DNA of 64,000 nt, taken from positions 90,425 to 154,424 of the forward strand of contig NZ_JAAONZ010000017.1 in the NCBI RefSeq assembly GCF_011602365.1, given 5' to 3'. The stretch comes from Pseudomaricurvus hydrocarbonicus (lineage in GTDB: Bacteria; Pseudomonadota; Gammaproteobacteria; Pseudomonadales; Cellvibrionaceae). The notes beneath the pieces are model-generated. The model had not been told where the DNA came from. It worked only from the letters and a program-made list of their open reading frames with translations, and searched no databases. Made by a program: the position numbers and the translations under genes. How positions within the stretch are numbered: the stretch's first letter is position 1; each line of letters starts with the position of its first letter. Positions 51,827 to 60,003 of this stretch are shown piece by piece.

Positions 51827-53299
51827 CTAAAATCGCCAGCGGGTCTCAAGATAAATCAGCGACAAGGGTCTGGCCTGCGCCCCAAAAGCCTCGCCAGGCC
51901 AGAATTGCGCCAGATTGAGCTCCAGCTTTAAACCGCGAATGCGCCGGTAACTGAACACCAGATCCAGCTCTTCCCCCAGCGCCCGGTCAAGGCCGTTGGG
52001 GGCACCCTTGAGACCGTAGCCATAAAAGCGGGTGTCGGCCTGCGCCTGCCGGTAACGGTGATACAGCACTTCCAGTGACACCCCCTCGGCGGGAGTGAAC
52101 CGCAGCCCCAGCGTCGACAGTCCGATGTTGCTCAGCTCCGGCTTGGTCAGCTCCCCGTAATACTTGAGTTTTGTGCCGCCCTCGCCAATCCAGCCATTGT
52201 TCAACTGCAGTCCGGTTTGACGAAAGCGACGATTCACACCGTCGTCACTGTCGCGATCATGACCACTGGCGTAGGCATAACCGGCGATGGCACTGATCGC
52301 CGGCGACCAGCGCCAGATCCCTCCCACATCAATCCCGTACCCGCGCAGCGATTGCGACCCCGATTCCCCGCGAGCCAACATCAATTCCAGCCAGTGATCC
52401 CAGGAAGATGACAGACGCCCGGAACTGCGCACCCCCAAGAGCACCGGGCTGTCATTGTCGGCAGTGTGACTTTCGCGGGCCAAGACATAGGCGCTGGCCT
52501 GGCGGGCGTCATGGCGGAGCTGAAGTTCCACAAAACCGTAGCTGGTGTCATCGTCGCCCTGCGCCAGTAAATTTTCTTTCCAGACGCCCTGACGTCCGGC
52601 GAAGGCCCGCGCCTGCCAATCCCCGTGGGCGGATGACCACCGATGTTCAGCGTGCAGCCCGTCCACACTCTGATGAAACAAAAACCCCCGCGAGTCCTCG
52701 TAGTAATAGCGGCCCAGTGACAAGCGGGGCTCACCGCCGGCATCGAGCCAGGACAGATAGGCGCTCTCGAAACCTAATTGCGAGGCGCGATCCGGCCGGT
52801 CCACCACGTACAGTTTCTGCCATTTGAGCGAGACCAGGCCGCTGACCCGAGCAAACGGTTTGGCGGCCACGGCCAATTTCAACTCCTGCCCCAGCCACTG
52901 TTCCCCGGCCTGCCCCGCCGACGCCGGCCGGGTGCCGATCAGACTCACGTGCTCACCGCCCCAGCTCCAGGAAGCGTTCAACAGGTGCGGCGCATCCCAG
53001 GGCGTGTTGAAAGGAAGCGCAGCCGCATTGAGGCTCGGGTTGGCCGAGGGATGGGCCGCAAGGGGGACCGCATTACTGATCCCCCCCGGCGGCGACTCAA
53101 CCGCAACCCCGGCCAACGCCTGCTCTACAGACTCTTGCTTCACAGACCCGGGCTCCACCGGTATTGGTTGCAGTGACTGCCGCTGGGTCTGTGGCTGGCG
53201 ATCCTGGCGCGGCGGCTCCAGGTCACTGGCCGCCAGTGCGCGGTCAGCCGGAAAACACATCATCAGCATCGCAACTCTAGCCGCTAACCCCGCTGCCAT
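51827..53299 (-). CDS. Outer-membrane porin of the alginate-export (Alginate_exp) type
   Basis: A 490-residue protein with a signal peptide (LAARVAMLMMCFPADRALAA), a low-complexity region of about 60 residues, and alternating beta strands to the C-terminal phenylalanine (YLETRWRF), as in outer-membrane barrels. YLSWLDAGGEPRLSLGRYYYED and the RGLKLELNLAQFWPG end fit the Alginate_exp family, often found in aromatic catabolic clusters as channels. The ATG has GAGGAAGG upstream. The promoter lies opposite the LysR gene with a shared operator. Confidence 0.8.
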   Translation of the reverse strand: MAAGLAARVAMLMMCFPADRALAASDLEPPRQDRQPQTQRQSLQPIPVEPGSVKQESVEQALAGVAVESPPGGISNAVPLAAHPSANPSLNAAALPFNTPWDAPHLLNASWSWGGEHVSLIGTRPASAGQAGEQWLGQELKLAVAAKPFARVSGLVSLKWQKLYVVDRPDRASQLGFESAYLSWLDAGGEPRLSLGRYYYEDSRGFLFHQSVDGLHAEHRWSSAHGDWQARAFAGRQGVWKENLLAQGDDDTSYGFVELQLRHDARQASAYVLARESHTADNDSPVLLGVRSSGRLSSSWDHWLELMLARGESGSQSLRGYGIDVGGIWRWSPAISAIAGYAYASGHDRDSDDGVNRRFRQTGLQLNNGWIGEGGTKLKYYGELTKPELSNIGLSTLGLRFTPAEGVSLEVLYHRYRQAQADTRFYGYGLKGAPNGLDRALGEELDLVFSYRRIRGLKLELNLAQFWPGEAFGAQARPLSLIYLETRWRF

Positions 53300-53376
53300 T
53301 GACCTTCCTCCCCAAGCACAAAAGACCAGAGAGTAGGAGATGCCCGCGGCGGGTAGAAATAATGAATCCTCCGCAA

Positions 53377-53398
53377 GCTATAACAATTCAATGATAGC
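53377..53398. promoter_or_regulatory. Operator copy 2, between the porin and LysR genes
   Basis: GCTAT (53377-53381) and ATAGC (53394-53398) with 12 bases between. It is 78 bp from the porin start and 88 bp from the LysR start, the classic place for a LysR regulator that controls a target and itself. Confidence 0.62.
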
Positions 53399-53485
53399 AA
53401 GGAAGACTGATATGCAATTTACCATGACGCCTCACCCTGGGATGTGGTATTTTCAAGCGGCTCGATTCAAACAGCGGAAGCGACC

Positions 53486-54424
53486 ATGACCCCCGACAAA
53501 TTTGAACGCACCCTCATTGCCCGGCTTAAATTCAAACACCTCAAACTGCTGGTCACCGTGAACGAACAGCGCAACATTTTCAAAGCCGCGCAAATACTCA
53601 ACATGGCGCAACCCGCCGCCACCAAAACCATTCGCGATCTGGAAAACGATCTGGAAGTCGAACTGTTTGAGCGCTCGTCCCGTGGCGTGACGCCCACGCT
53701 TTACGGTGACATCGTCATCAAACACGCCAAGCTGATTTTGTCGCAGGTGAAACACGCCAGCGAAGAGCTGGCGTCGCTAAAAGGGGGGCTGGCCGGCCGC
53801 GTGACTGTCGGTACGCTGCTGGCGGCCAGCGCCACGCTGCTGCCCAGTGCCATTGCCAAACTGAAAAACGAGCGGCCGAACGTGTCCATCAATTTGGTGG
53901 AGGGCACCATTGATACCTTACTGGGTGGTTTGCGCATCGGTGACATCGATATGGTCGTAGGGCGACTGCCCAAAGCGCTGCAGAACGAAGGCATCGCCAG
54001 TGAAGTTCTGTATTACGAACCCGTCGTGCTGGTGGCCCGCAAAAATCATCCGCTGGCCGGCAAAGCCCATTTTCCCCTCACCGAACTGATGGATTACGAA
54101 TGGATTTTGCCACCGCAAACCACTAACCTGCGCCAGGAAATTAATGCCGCCTTGACCGCAGCGGGACTGGAATCACCGGCACGGGCCGTGGAATCGGTCT
54201 CCATACTGGCCAATCGGACGCTGCTGGAGGAGACCGACATGGTGGCCGCCCTGCCCGCCCAGGTGGTGCTCGCCTATGAGCGCTCTGGTGACCTCATTCA
54301 ATTACCCGTGGACCTCGGCATTCAGCCCGGCCCCATCGGTGTCAGTCTGCGTGAAGGTCGCGAACTGTCACCGGCCGCCAACTACCTGTTGGAAAAATTG
54401 CGCGATGTGGCCAACAGCATGTAA
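53486..54424 (+). CDS. LysR-type regulator of the kynurenine/nba cluster
   Basis: A 312-residue LTTR. The N-terminal HTH (LLVTVNEQRNIFKAAQILNM, QPAATKTIRDLE) is of the GbpR/PcaQ type, and the effector domain carries VGTLLAASATLLPSAIAKL. The ATG at 53486 is chosen because GGAAG lies 6 bases upstream. It is divergent from the porin and convergent with the TonB receptor. It probably senses a pathway metabolite such as kynurenine, anthranilate or 3-hydroxyanthranilate; the ligand is not known. Confidence 0.92.
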   Translation: MTPDKFERTLIARLKFKHLKLLVTVNEQRNIFKAAQILNMAQPAATKTIRDLENDLEVELFERSSRGVTPTLYGDIVIKHAKLILSQVKHASEELASLKGGLAGRVTVGTLLAASATLLPSAIAKLKNERPNVSINLVEGTIDTLLGGLRIGDIDMVVGRLPKALQNEGIASEVLYYEPVVLVARKNHPLAGKAHFPLTELMDYEWILPPQTTNLRQEINAALTAAGLESPARAVESVSILANRTLLEETDMVAALPAQVVLAYERSGDLIQLPVDLGIQPGPIGVSLREGRELSPAANYLLEKLRDVANSM

Positions 54425-54457
54425 CCCCCAACTACCGTTAAAACTCTTTCTTGTTTT

Positions 54458-54487
54458 AAAAAAAAAGCACCGCTGGGCGGTGCTTTT
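54458..54487. terminator. Bidirectional terminator between LysR and TonB receptor genes
   Basis: AAAAGCACCGC (54463-54473) pairs with GCGGTGCTTTT (54477-54487) around TGG, with a run of As extending to 54458. It serves the plus-strand LysR gene and, with its longer T-run, the minus-strand receptor. Confidence 0.92.
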
Positions 54488-54521
54488 CGGCAGTTCAATA
54501 ACTCGAGTGCTACAGAGCCGT

Positions 54522-56738
54522 TTAAAAATGCCAGCTGCCGGTCACCCCCCAGGTACGTGGCGCCTGATAGCCGGCAAACACGGTACCAAAAATTTCAGAG
54601 ACTGAAGCCACATTCAATTCATCCGTGATGTTCTTGCCCCACACTTTCAACTCCCAATCACCGTCAGCACTGAAAAAACCCACGCTCGCATCCAGCGAAT
54701 ACTGGTCATCCACCCGGGTTAACGGGTTGTTGTCGTTGTCAAAGAAGAACTCATCCTGCCAGCGATAATCCAGACGAACATTGGCAGATCCCAGGTCCAA
54801 CACGTCCCACTCATACACCGCCGAAAGGTTGTAGGTGTTTTCCGGCGAACGCTGGGTGCGGTTGCCATTGAGGTTTTCACCGTCGATGTCCAGATCAGAG
54901 ACAAACTCGGAATCCAGGTAGCCGTAACTGCCGGACAGGGTTAACCCCGCCATCGGCAGGTATACAAACTCCACTTCCAGTCCAGAAGCTTCAGCGTCCG
55001 CATTGGCAATCTGATAGCTTGGCGGAGCAGACCCCTGACGCACCAGTTGCTGAATTTGCTGGTCGTCGTAAAATGCCATAAAGGCCGCGACATTCAACTG
55101 CAAACGACGCTCCAGCCACTGTGACTTCAAGCCCAACTCAAAGTTATCGGCAAATTCTTCATCAAACCCGTCTTGCACATCGGCCGGGGACAAGGACGCC
55201 TCGCCATTCCAGCCGCCGCTTTTATAGCCCTCGGCGTAACTGGCATACACCAGCACATCTTCCGCCGGACGGAAGTTCAAGGTGACCATTTTGGTGACGG
55301 CTCCGAAGTTGTCGTCAGCACTGGCCTGGTTCGTTTGTTCGGTGCCTGGATTTTGCCAGGGGTCCTGGAACGGTTCACCGTTGAGGGGCGTTCCCCAGTG
55401 AGACGCAGTGAACTCTTTGTCATCGCGACTCCAGCGCAAACCCGCGGTCAAGCTCCAGCGGTCATTGAAATCATAGGTTGCCTGTCCAAACACGGCGGTA
55501 CTGTCGGTGGTGCTGTGGGTCGAATTAAAATCCTGCCCCTCAAACACGAAGTACCAGTCCGGAAAATAGAAAATATAATCGGCATTTTCACGTCGGCTGA
55601 CGTTTTCGTGCAGATAGTAGGCACCCACCACCCAGCTCAGATTATCGCCACTGGCCGACAAACGAAACTCCTGCGAAAACTGCTCGCTCTCTTCGTTCTT
55701 GTTTTGGATGTACAGATCGTCCGGGTTTTCAAATTCACTGTTACCGAAGTCGTAAAACGTCCCGGCGGAGTTCTCTAAAAACTCTGACTCATTTTCACGG
55801 TAGGCGCTCAACGAGGTGAAGGTCACCGCATCCAGATCCCACTCCACTCGCAAAGTCACACCTTTGGCATCCGCCTGCTCGACGCCATCCACATTGTTGG
55901 GGCCTTTGCGCGGATCCGGGTTTTTATAGGGCGCATTCCAGTCAGACACGATACTCATATCCCGCCAGCGAGCGGTAGAATCACTTTTAAACTGGTCCAC
56001 ACCCAACAACACATAAAGAGCGTCGGTTGGCTGCCAGGCGATTTGCGCACGAAAGGATTCGTTATCCAGATCTTCCATGTCGTTCCCGGTGAACGTATTC
56101 TCGGCATAGCCATCGCGCAAACGCTTGCTCGCCGACACCCGGGCGGCCACGGTATCGGTGAGGGCGCCATTGACATAACCGCGCACTTCTCGCTGGTTGT
56201 AATCCCCCAGCGTACCTTCCACCATGGCCTCAAAATCCTGGTCGGGCTTGGCGGTCACATAACTGATCGCACCACCGACCACGTTTTTCCCATACAGTGT
56301 GCCCTGCGGCCCGCGCAAGATTTCGACACGATCCAGGTCGAACAGATCGGAAGTGGCCCCGGCCCCACGAGACATGTAAACCTCGTCGACAAACACGCCG
56401 ATCGCTCCGGCAGCACCGGCGCTTTCAATGTCGGTGCCAATACCGCGCATAAAGATATCCGGCTCCGACGCACTGAACATATTGATCTGGAAGCCCGGCA
56501 CCCGACCGCCCATATCATCAATACTTTGAATGCCTTTTTGGCGCATACTTTCGGCCCCCATGGCCGACACCGCCATGGGAATGTCTTGTAAAGATTCTTC
56601 CCGTTTGCGCGCAGTCACCACCACTTCTTCAATGGCATAACCGCTCGACTGTGCCCATACAGGAGCCTGTACCCCCGTAATTGCCAGAGCAACACCCAAA
56701 GTTAATGGCTGCATGCGCCATGAAAATTTTACGCTCAT
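54522..56738 (-). CDS. TonB-dependent receptor of the kynurenine cluster
   Basis: A 738-residue outer-membrane receptor. A signal peptide ends VQAPVWAQ. A TonB-box-like YAIEEVVVTARKREE, a plug (about 45-160, VEILRGPQGTLYGKN) and a barrel ending PRTWGVTGSWHF follow. The ATG at 56738 has GGAGGAG upstream. Operator copy 3 lies 170 bp before the start and the SNF gene's terminator just beyond. The cargo is unknown; an aromatic or tryptophan-derived compound is inferred from the shared operator. Confidence 0.93.
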   Translation of the reverse strand: MSVKFSWRMQPLTLGVALAITGVQAPVWAQSSGYAIEEVVVTARKREESLQDIPMAVSAMGAESMRQKGIQSIDDMGGRVPGFQINMFSASEPDIFMRGIGTDIESAGAAGAIGVFVDEVYMSRGAGATSDLFDLDRVEILRGPQGTLYGKNVVGGAISYVTAKPDQDFEAMVEGTLGDYNQREVRGYVNGALTDTVAARVSASKRLRDGYAENTFTGNDMEDLDNESFRAQIAWQPTDALYVLLGVDQFKSDSTARWRDMSIVSDWNAPYKNPDPRKGPNNVDGVEQADAKGVTLRVEWDLDAVTFTSLSAYRENESEFLENSAGTFYDFGNSEFENPDDLYIQNKNEESEQFSQEFRLSASGDNLSWVVGAYYLHENVSRRENADYIFYFPDWYFVFEGQDFNSTHSTTDSTAVFGQATYDFNDRWSLTAGLRWSRDDKEFTASHWGTPLNGEPFQDPWQNPGTEQTNQASADDNFGAVTKMVTLNFRPAEDVLVYASYAEGYKSGGWNGEASLSPADVQDGFDEEFADNFELGLKSQWLERRLQLNVAAFMAFYDDQQIQQLVRQGSAPPSYQIANADAEASGLEVEFVYLPMAGLTLSGSYGYLDSEFVSDLDIDGENLNGNRTQRSPENTYNLSAVYEWDVLDLGSANVRLDYRWQDEFFFDNDNNPLTRVDDQYSLDASVGFFSADGDWELKVWGKNITDELNVASVSEIFGTVFAGYQAPRTWGVTGSWHF

Positions 56739-56906
56739 TATTGTCTCCTCCCCACTCAGTAGGGCTTTATTATCTGGCTCTACAACCACCGCCTCGCAAC
56801 CGGATCGGCGCTCATAGAAACTGCTTTAGTGTGAACAGAAGTAAACTACTGTTAAGTCCACCTTACGGCAGCCTGACATACAGGAAAAATAGAATTTTGA
56901 GCCTCT

Positions 56907-56927
56907 GCTATCGCAAATTCATATAGC
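56907..56927. promoter_or_regulatory. Operator copy 3, upstream of the TonB receptor
   Basis: GCTAT (56907-56911) and ATAGC (56923-56927) with 11 bases between, flanked by a matching T/A pair. The spacer is one base shorter than in the other four copies. It lies between the SNF terminator and the receptor gene. Confidence 0.58.
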
Positions 56928-56948
56928 AAAAACCGTCACCCAAAACGC

Positions 56949-56979
56949 AAAAAATCCCCAGCCACGACAGCTGGAGATT
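56949..56979 (-). terminator. Intrinsic terminator of kynU-transporter unit
   Basis: AATCCCCAGC and GCTGGAGATT pair with one mismatch around a 7-nt loop, with As at 56949-56954 giving a T-run on the minus strand. It is 20 bp past the transporter stop. Confidence 0.75.
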
Positions 56980-56998
56980 GGCAAACACACCCTCACCG

Positions 56999-58363
56999 TC
57001 AAGCAGAAACCAGCGACAAAAATACCGCCGCCAACCCCACCGGCGCCACATAACGCACCAGGCTTCGCCAGACTTTATAACTGAGTGTCTCACCGTCCAA
57101 TTCCGACGCGGTGATGCTGCGCGGCAACACCCAGCCGACAAATATCGCCACAAAAATACTGCACAGGGGCATCACCAGCGTAGACGTCAAATAGTCAAAC
57201 ACATCAAAGAAAGTTTTGCCTTCAAACAGGGACAACATCCCCAGCGGATGGACATCCGACAGCACATTGAACGACAGCACCGACAACAAGCCCAGCAGCC
57301 AGCTCATACCGCCAGAGATCAGCGCCGCATTGCGCCGTGAGGTCCCCAGCTTCTCCCGCAGCCAGGCCACGGAACATTCCATCATCGAAATAGCAGACGT
57401 CAGTGCGGCAAAAAACAGCAGCAGAAAGAACAAGGCTCCAACGAAGCCGCCACCGGGCATCTGACCAAACGCATAGGGCAATGCCATGAACACCAATCCA
57501 GGACCACCGCTGGGGCTCATGCCATAGGCGAAAATAATGGGAAAGATGGCCAGACCGGCCAGCAACGCCACCAAGGTATCGGCACCAATAATACTTAAAG
57601 AAGAACGCGGGATGGAGGTTTGACGATCCAGATAGGAGCCGTAGGCCATCAGGTTCGTGATGCCGACGCCGATGGAAAAAAACGCCTGTCCAATCGCTTC
57701 CAGCACCACATCGGTATTGACCCGAGAAAAGTCCGGCGTGAATAAAAAAGTCCAGGCGGCGGAAAAGTCTCCGACAATGGCGGCGTACACAACCATGCCC
57801 ACCAACATCACGAACAACAGTGGCATGAGCACCTTCACGGCGGTTTCAATACCCGCCTTGACCCCGCGGGCCGACACGAATACGGTCAGTAATAAAAAGC
57901 CACTGGCCCATAAAAATAATTCACTGGCACTGGCGTTGAGTCCATCGAACGTTGCCTGGATGGCTTGTGCATTCGCATTCGCCAATGCACCCGTCCCCGA
58001 CTTAAAAACATACGCCAGCGTCCAGCCACCGACGACGGTGTAAAAAGAGAAAATCAACACCGCCGCAACCACACCCACCAGCCCCATCCAGCGCCAGCGT
58101 TCAGAACTTCCGGCCTCCCGTGCCACGGCCGCAATGGCATTGGGCGGGCTTAACTGCCCACGGCGTCCAACCAGCAATTCAGCCATCAGGATCGGCAACA
58201 CCACGCACAGAATGGCGGCAATATAAATAAACACAAACGCCCCACCGCCGTTACTGCCAGCGGCGTAGGGAAAACGCCAGATATTGGCCAGCCCCACCGC
58301 GGAGCCAACCGCCGCCATGATGAAGCCCAGCCGGGAAGACCATTGTTCGTGTGCTTGTTGCAT
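56999..58363 (-). CDS. Sodium-dependent neurotransmitter-symporter (SNF) family transporter
   Basis: A 454-residue protein with about 12 membrane helices. The N-terminal SRLGFIMAAVGSAVGLANIW carries the Na+ and substrate site of the LeuT fold, then RFPYAAGSNGGGAF. Bacterial members take up tryptophan, tyrosine or leucine with sodium. It follows kynU by 125 bp with no operator between, so it shares that transcript; tryptophan or kynurenine import is the most likely role, by inference. Confidence 0.92.
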   Translation of the reverse strand: MQQAHEQWSSRLGFIMAAVGSAVGLANIWRFPYAAGSNGGGAFVFIYIAAILCVVLPILMAELLVGRRGQLSPPNAIAAVAREAGSSERWRWMGLVGVVAAVLIFSFYTVVGGWTLAYVFKSGTGALANANAQAIQATFDGLNASASELFLWASGFLLLTVFVSARGVKAGIETAVKVLMPLLFVMLVGMVVYAAIVGDFSAAWTFLFTPDFSRVNTDVVLEAIGQAFFSIGVGITNLMAYGSYLDRQTSIPRSSLSIIGADTLVALLAGLAIFPIIFAYGMSPSGGPGLVFMALPYAFGQMPGGGFVGALFFLLLFFAALTSAISMMECSVAWLREKLGTSRRNAALISGGMSWLLGLLSVLSFNVLSDVHPLGMLSLFEGKTFFDVFDYLTSTLVMPLCSIFVAIFVGWVLPRSITASELDGETLSYKVWRSLVRYVAPVGLAAVFLSLVSA

Positions 58364-58488
58364 AGAAATCTCTTTCAGTTTTTATTCGAGGTGATGCCAC
58401 TGCGACGTCTTTTTTGAACTCATGATGACGGCAGATGGTTTTGTCCAGACACTTGGAACATGCCCCCGGCATGAAAACGCCGGCGCGC

Positions 58489-59742
58489 TTACGTCACCGC
58501 ATGACGACGGTTGTATTCCGGCTGCTGCCAGATATCGTTGTCCATGATGTCGCGCAGAATGTCGACGGCATCATAGACATCGGTGTAGCTGACATACAGG
58601 GCCGAGAAGCCCACCCGCAAAATATCCGGTGCGCGAAAATCGCCAATGACTCCGCGGGCAATCATCGCCTGCATGATGGCGTAACCGTGTTCATGGGCAA
58701 TGGCCACCTGACTGCCACGCTGTGCGGCGTCCAACGGGCTCACGACCCGGAACTGACAGTCTCCGCAGCGCTCCGCCAACAAGCGAATGAACAGATCACC
58801 CAGCTGTTGAGATTTCTGTCGCACCAACTGCATGTCGGCGCGAACTGAAATATCCAGCCCTACGGCGGTCATCGCCAGACTGACAATGGGCTGGGTCCCA
58901 CTGAGCATCTGACTGATGTTGTCGGCCGGCGTGTAGTCACGCTCAAACGCAAAGGGCGCGGCATGCCCCCACCAACCGGTGAGCGGCTGCAGGGCTTTGC
59001 CCTGATGACGCTTGGCGGTAAAAATAAACGCCGGACTGCCGGGACCACCGTTGAGGTATTTGTAGGTACAGCCCACCGCAAAATCCACCCGACATGCGTT
59101 CAGCTCGACCGGCATGGCACCGGCACTGTGACACAAATCCCAGATCGACAAGGCGCCGCAAGCATGGGTCTTCTCGGTGATGGCCTGCATGTCGAGAATA
59201 CGGCCGGTTTTGTAATGCACCTGGGTCAGGCACACCACCGCCACGCTGTCGTCAATGACTTCAACAATCTCTTCGCCTTCAGCAAACACAATCTCGTGTT
59301 GATCGCCCAACAGTTTGATCAGCCCCTGGGCGGTGTAATTGTCGGTGGGAAAGTTACTCCCCTCCATCACGATCTTTTTACGCTGCGGGTGCGCTTGCTG
59401 CTGTGACATCAGAGCGGCCGACAACACTTTAAACAAGTTGATCCCGGTGGAATCCGTCACCACCACTTCACCCGCATCGGCTCCGATCAATGGGGCCAAT
59501 TGATCCCCCAGTCGCTGTGGCAGAGAAAACCAGTCGTGCAGGTTCCAGCTTTTGATCAGATCCTGGCCCCACTCATTGATTACCGTCTGACGAGCCTGGT
59601 CCAGCGCCTTTTTCGGCATCGCACCCAGGGAATTTCCGTTCAGGTAAATGGTGTTCTCTGGCAGGTCGAACTCCTGGCGAACCGCGGCCAGGGCATCGTC
59701 CTGATCCAGGCGTTCACAGTCTTGTCGAGTTAGTTGAGTCAT
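58489..59742 (-). CDS. kynU: Kynureninase
   Basis: A 417-residue PLP enzyme that splits kynurenine to anthranilate, or 3-hydroxykynurenine to 3-hydroxyanthranilate, plus alanine. TIYLNGNSLGAMP is near 31, STGINLFKVLSAAL near 98, and the PLP lysine K228 is in GCTYKYLNGGPGSPAF. The ATG at 59742 gives the usual length; an upstream ATG at 59757 is possible. Its product 3-hydroxyanthranilate is the substrate of NbaC. Confidence 0.97.
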   Translation of the reverse strand: MTQLTRQDCERLDQDDALAAVRQEFDLPENTIYLNGNSLGAMPKKALDQARQTVINEWGQDLIKSWNLHDWFSLPQRLGDQLAPLIGADAGEVVVTDSTGINLFKVLSAALMSQQQAHPQRKKIVMEGSNFPTDNYTAQGLIKLLGDQHEIVFAEGEEIVEVIDDSVAVVCLTQVHYKTGRILDMQAITEKTHACGALSIWDLCHSAGAMPVELNACRVDFAVGCTYKYLNGGPGSPAFIFTAKRHQGKALQPLTGWWGHAAPFAFERDYTPADNISQMLSGTQPIVSLAMTAVGLDISVRADMQLVRQKSQQLGDLFIRLLAERCGDCQFRVVSPLDAAQRGSQVAIAHEHGYAIMQAMIARGVIGDFRAPDILRVGFSALYVSYTDVYDAVDILRDIMDNDIWQQPEYNRRHAVT

Positions 59743-59849
59743 AAATATTCCACACATTGATTGAGCCGGGTACACACGGCATTACAGTCTGACTTTACCG
59801 GGATGTTACGGCAGCGCCGGGAGGCAGGAAAATAATAATATTCGCACAA

Positions 59850-59871
59850 GGTATAACAAAAGCCATATACC
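59850..59871. promoter_or_regulatory. Operator copy 4, upstream of kynU
   Basis: GGTATA and TATACC are perfect 6-bp arms around ten bases (GGTAT-N12-ATACC), with the same spacing as the other copies but both outer bases changed symmetrically. It is 108 bp before kynU. Confidence 0.6.
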
Positions 59872-59921
59872 CAGAGCAGCTGAGACAACAAAAACCATCA
59901 CACAATCATTTTCCCTCAACG

Positions 59922-59951
59922 AAAAAACCCGCCTCCAGCAAAGAAGGCGGG
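59922..59951 (-). terminator. Intrinsic terminator of the LVIVD-repeat gene
   Basis: CCCGCCT (59928-59934) pairs with AGGCGGG (59945-59951), with As at 59922-59927 giving a T-run on the minus strand. It is about 52 bp past the gene. Confidence 0.82.
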
Positions 59952-60003
59952 CCTGAAAGATCGGCACCCATCAAGGTTACCCACCCGAGACGGGCGTCGC
60001 CGA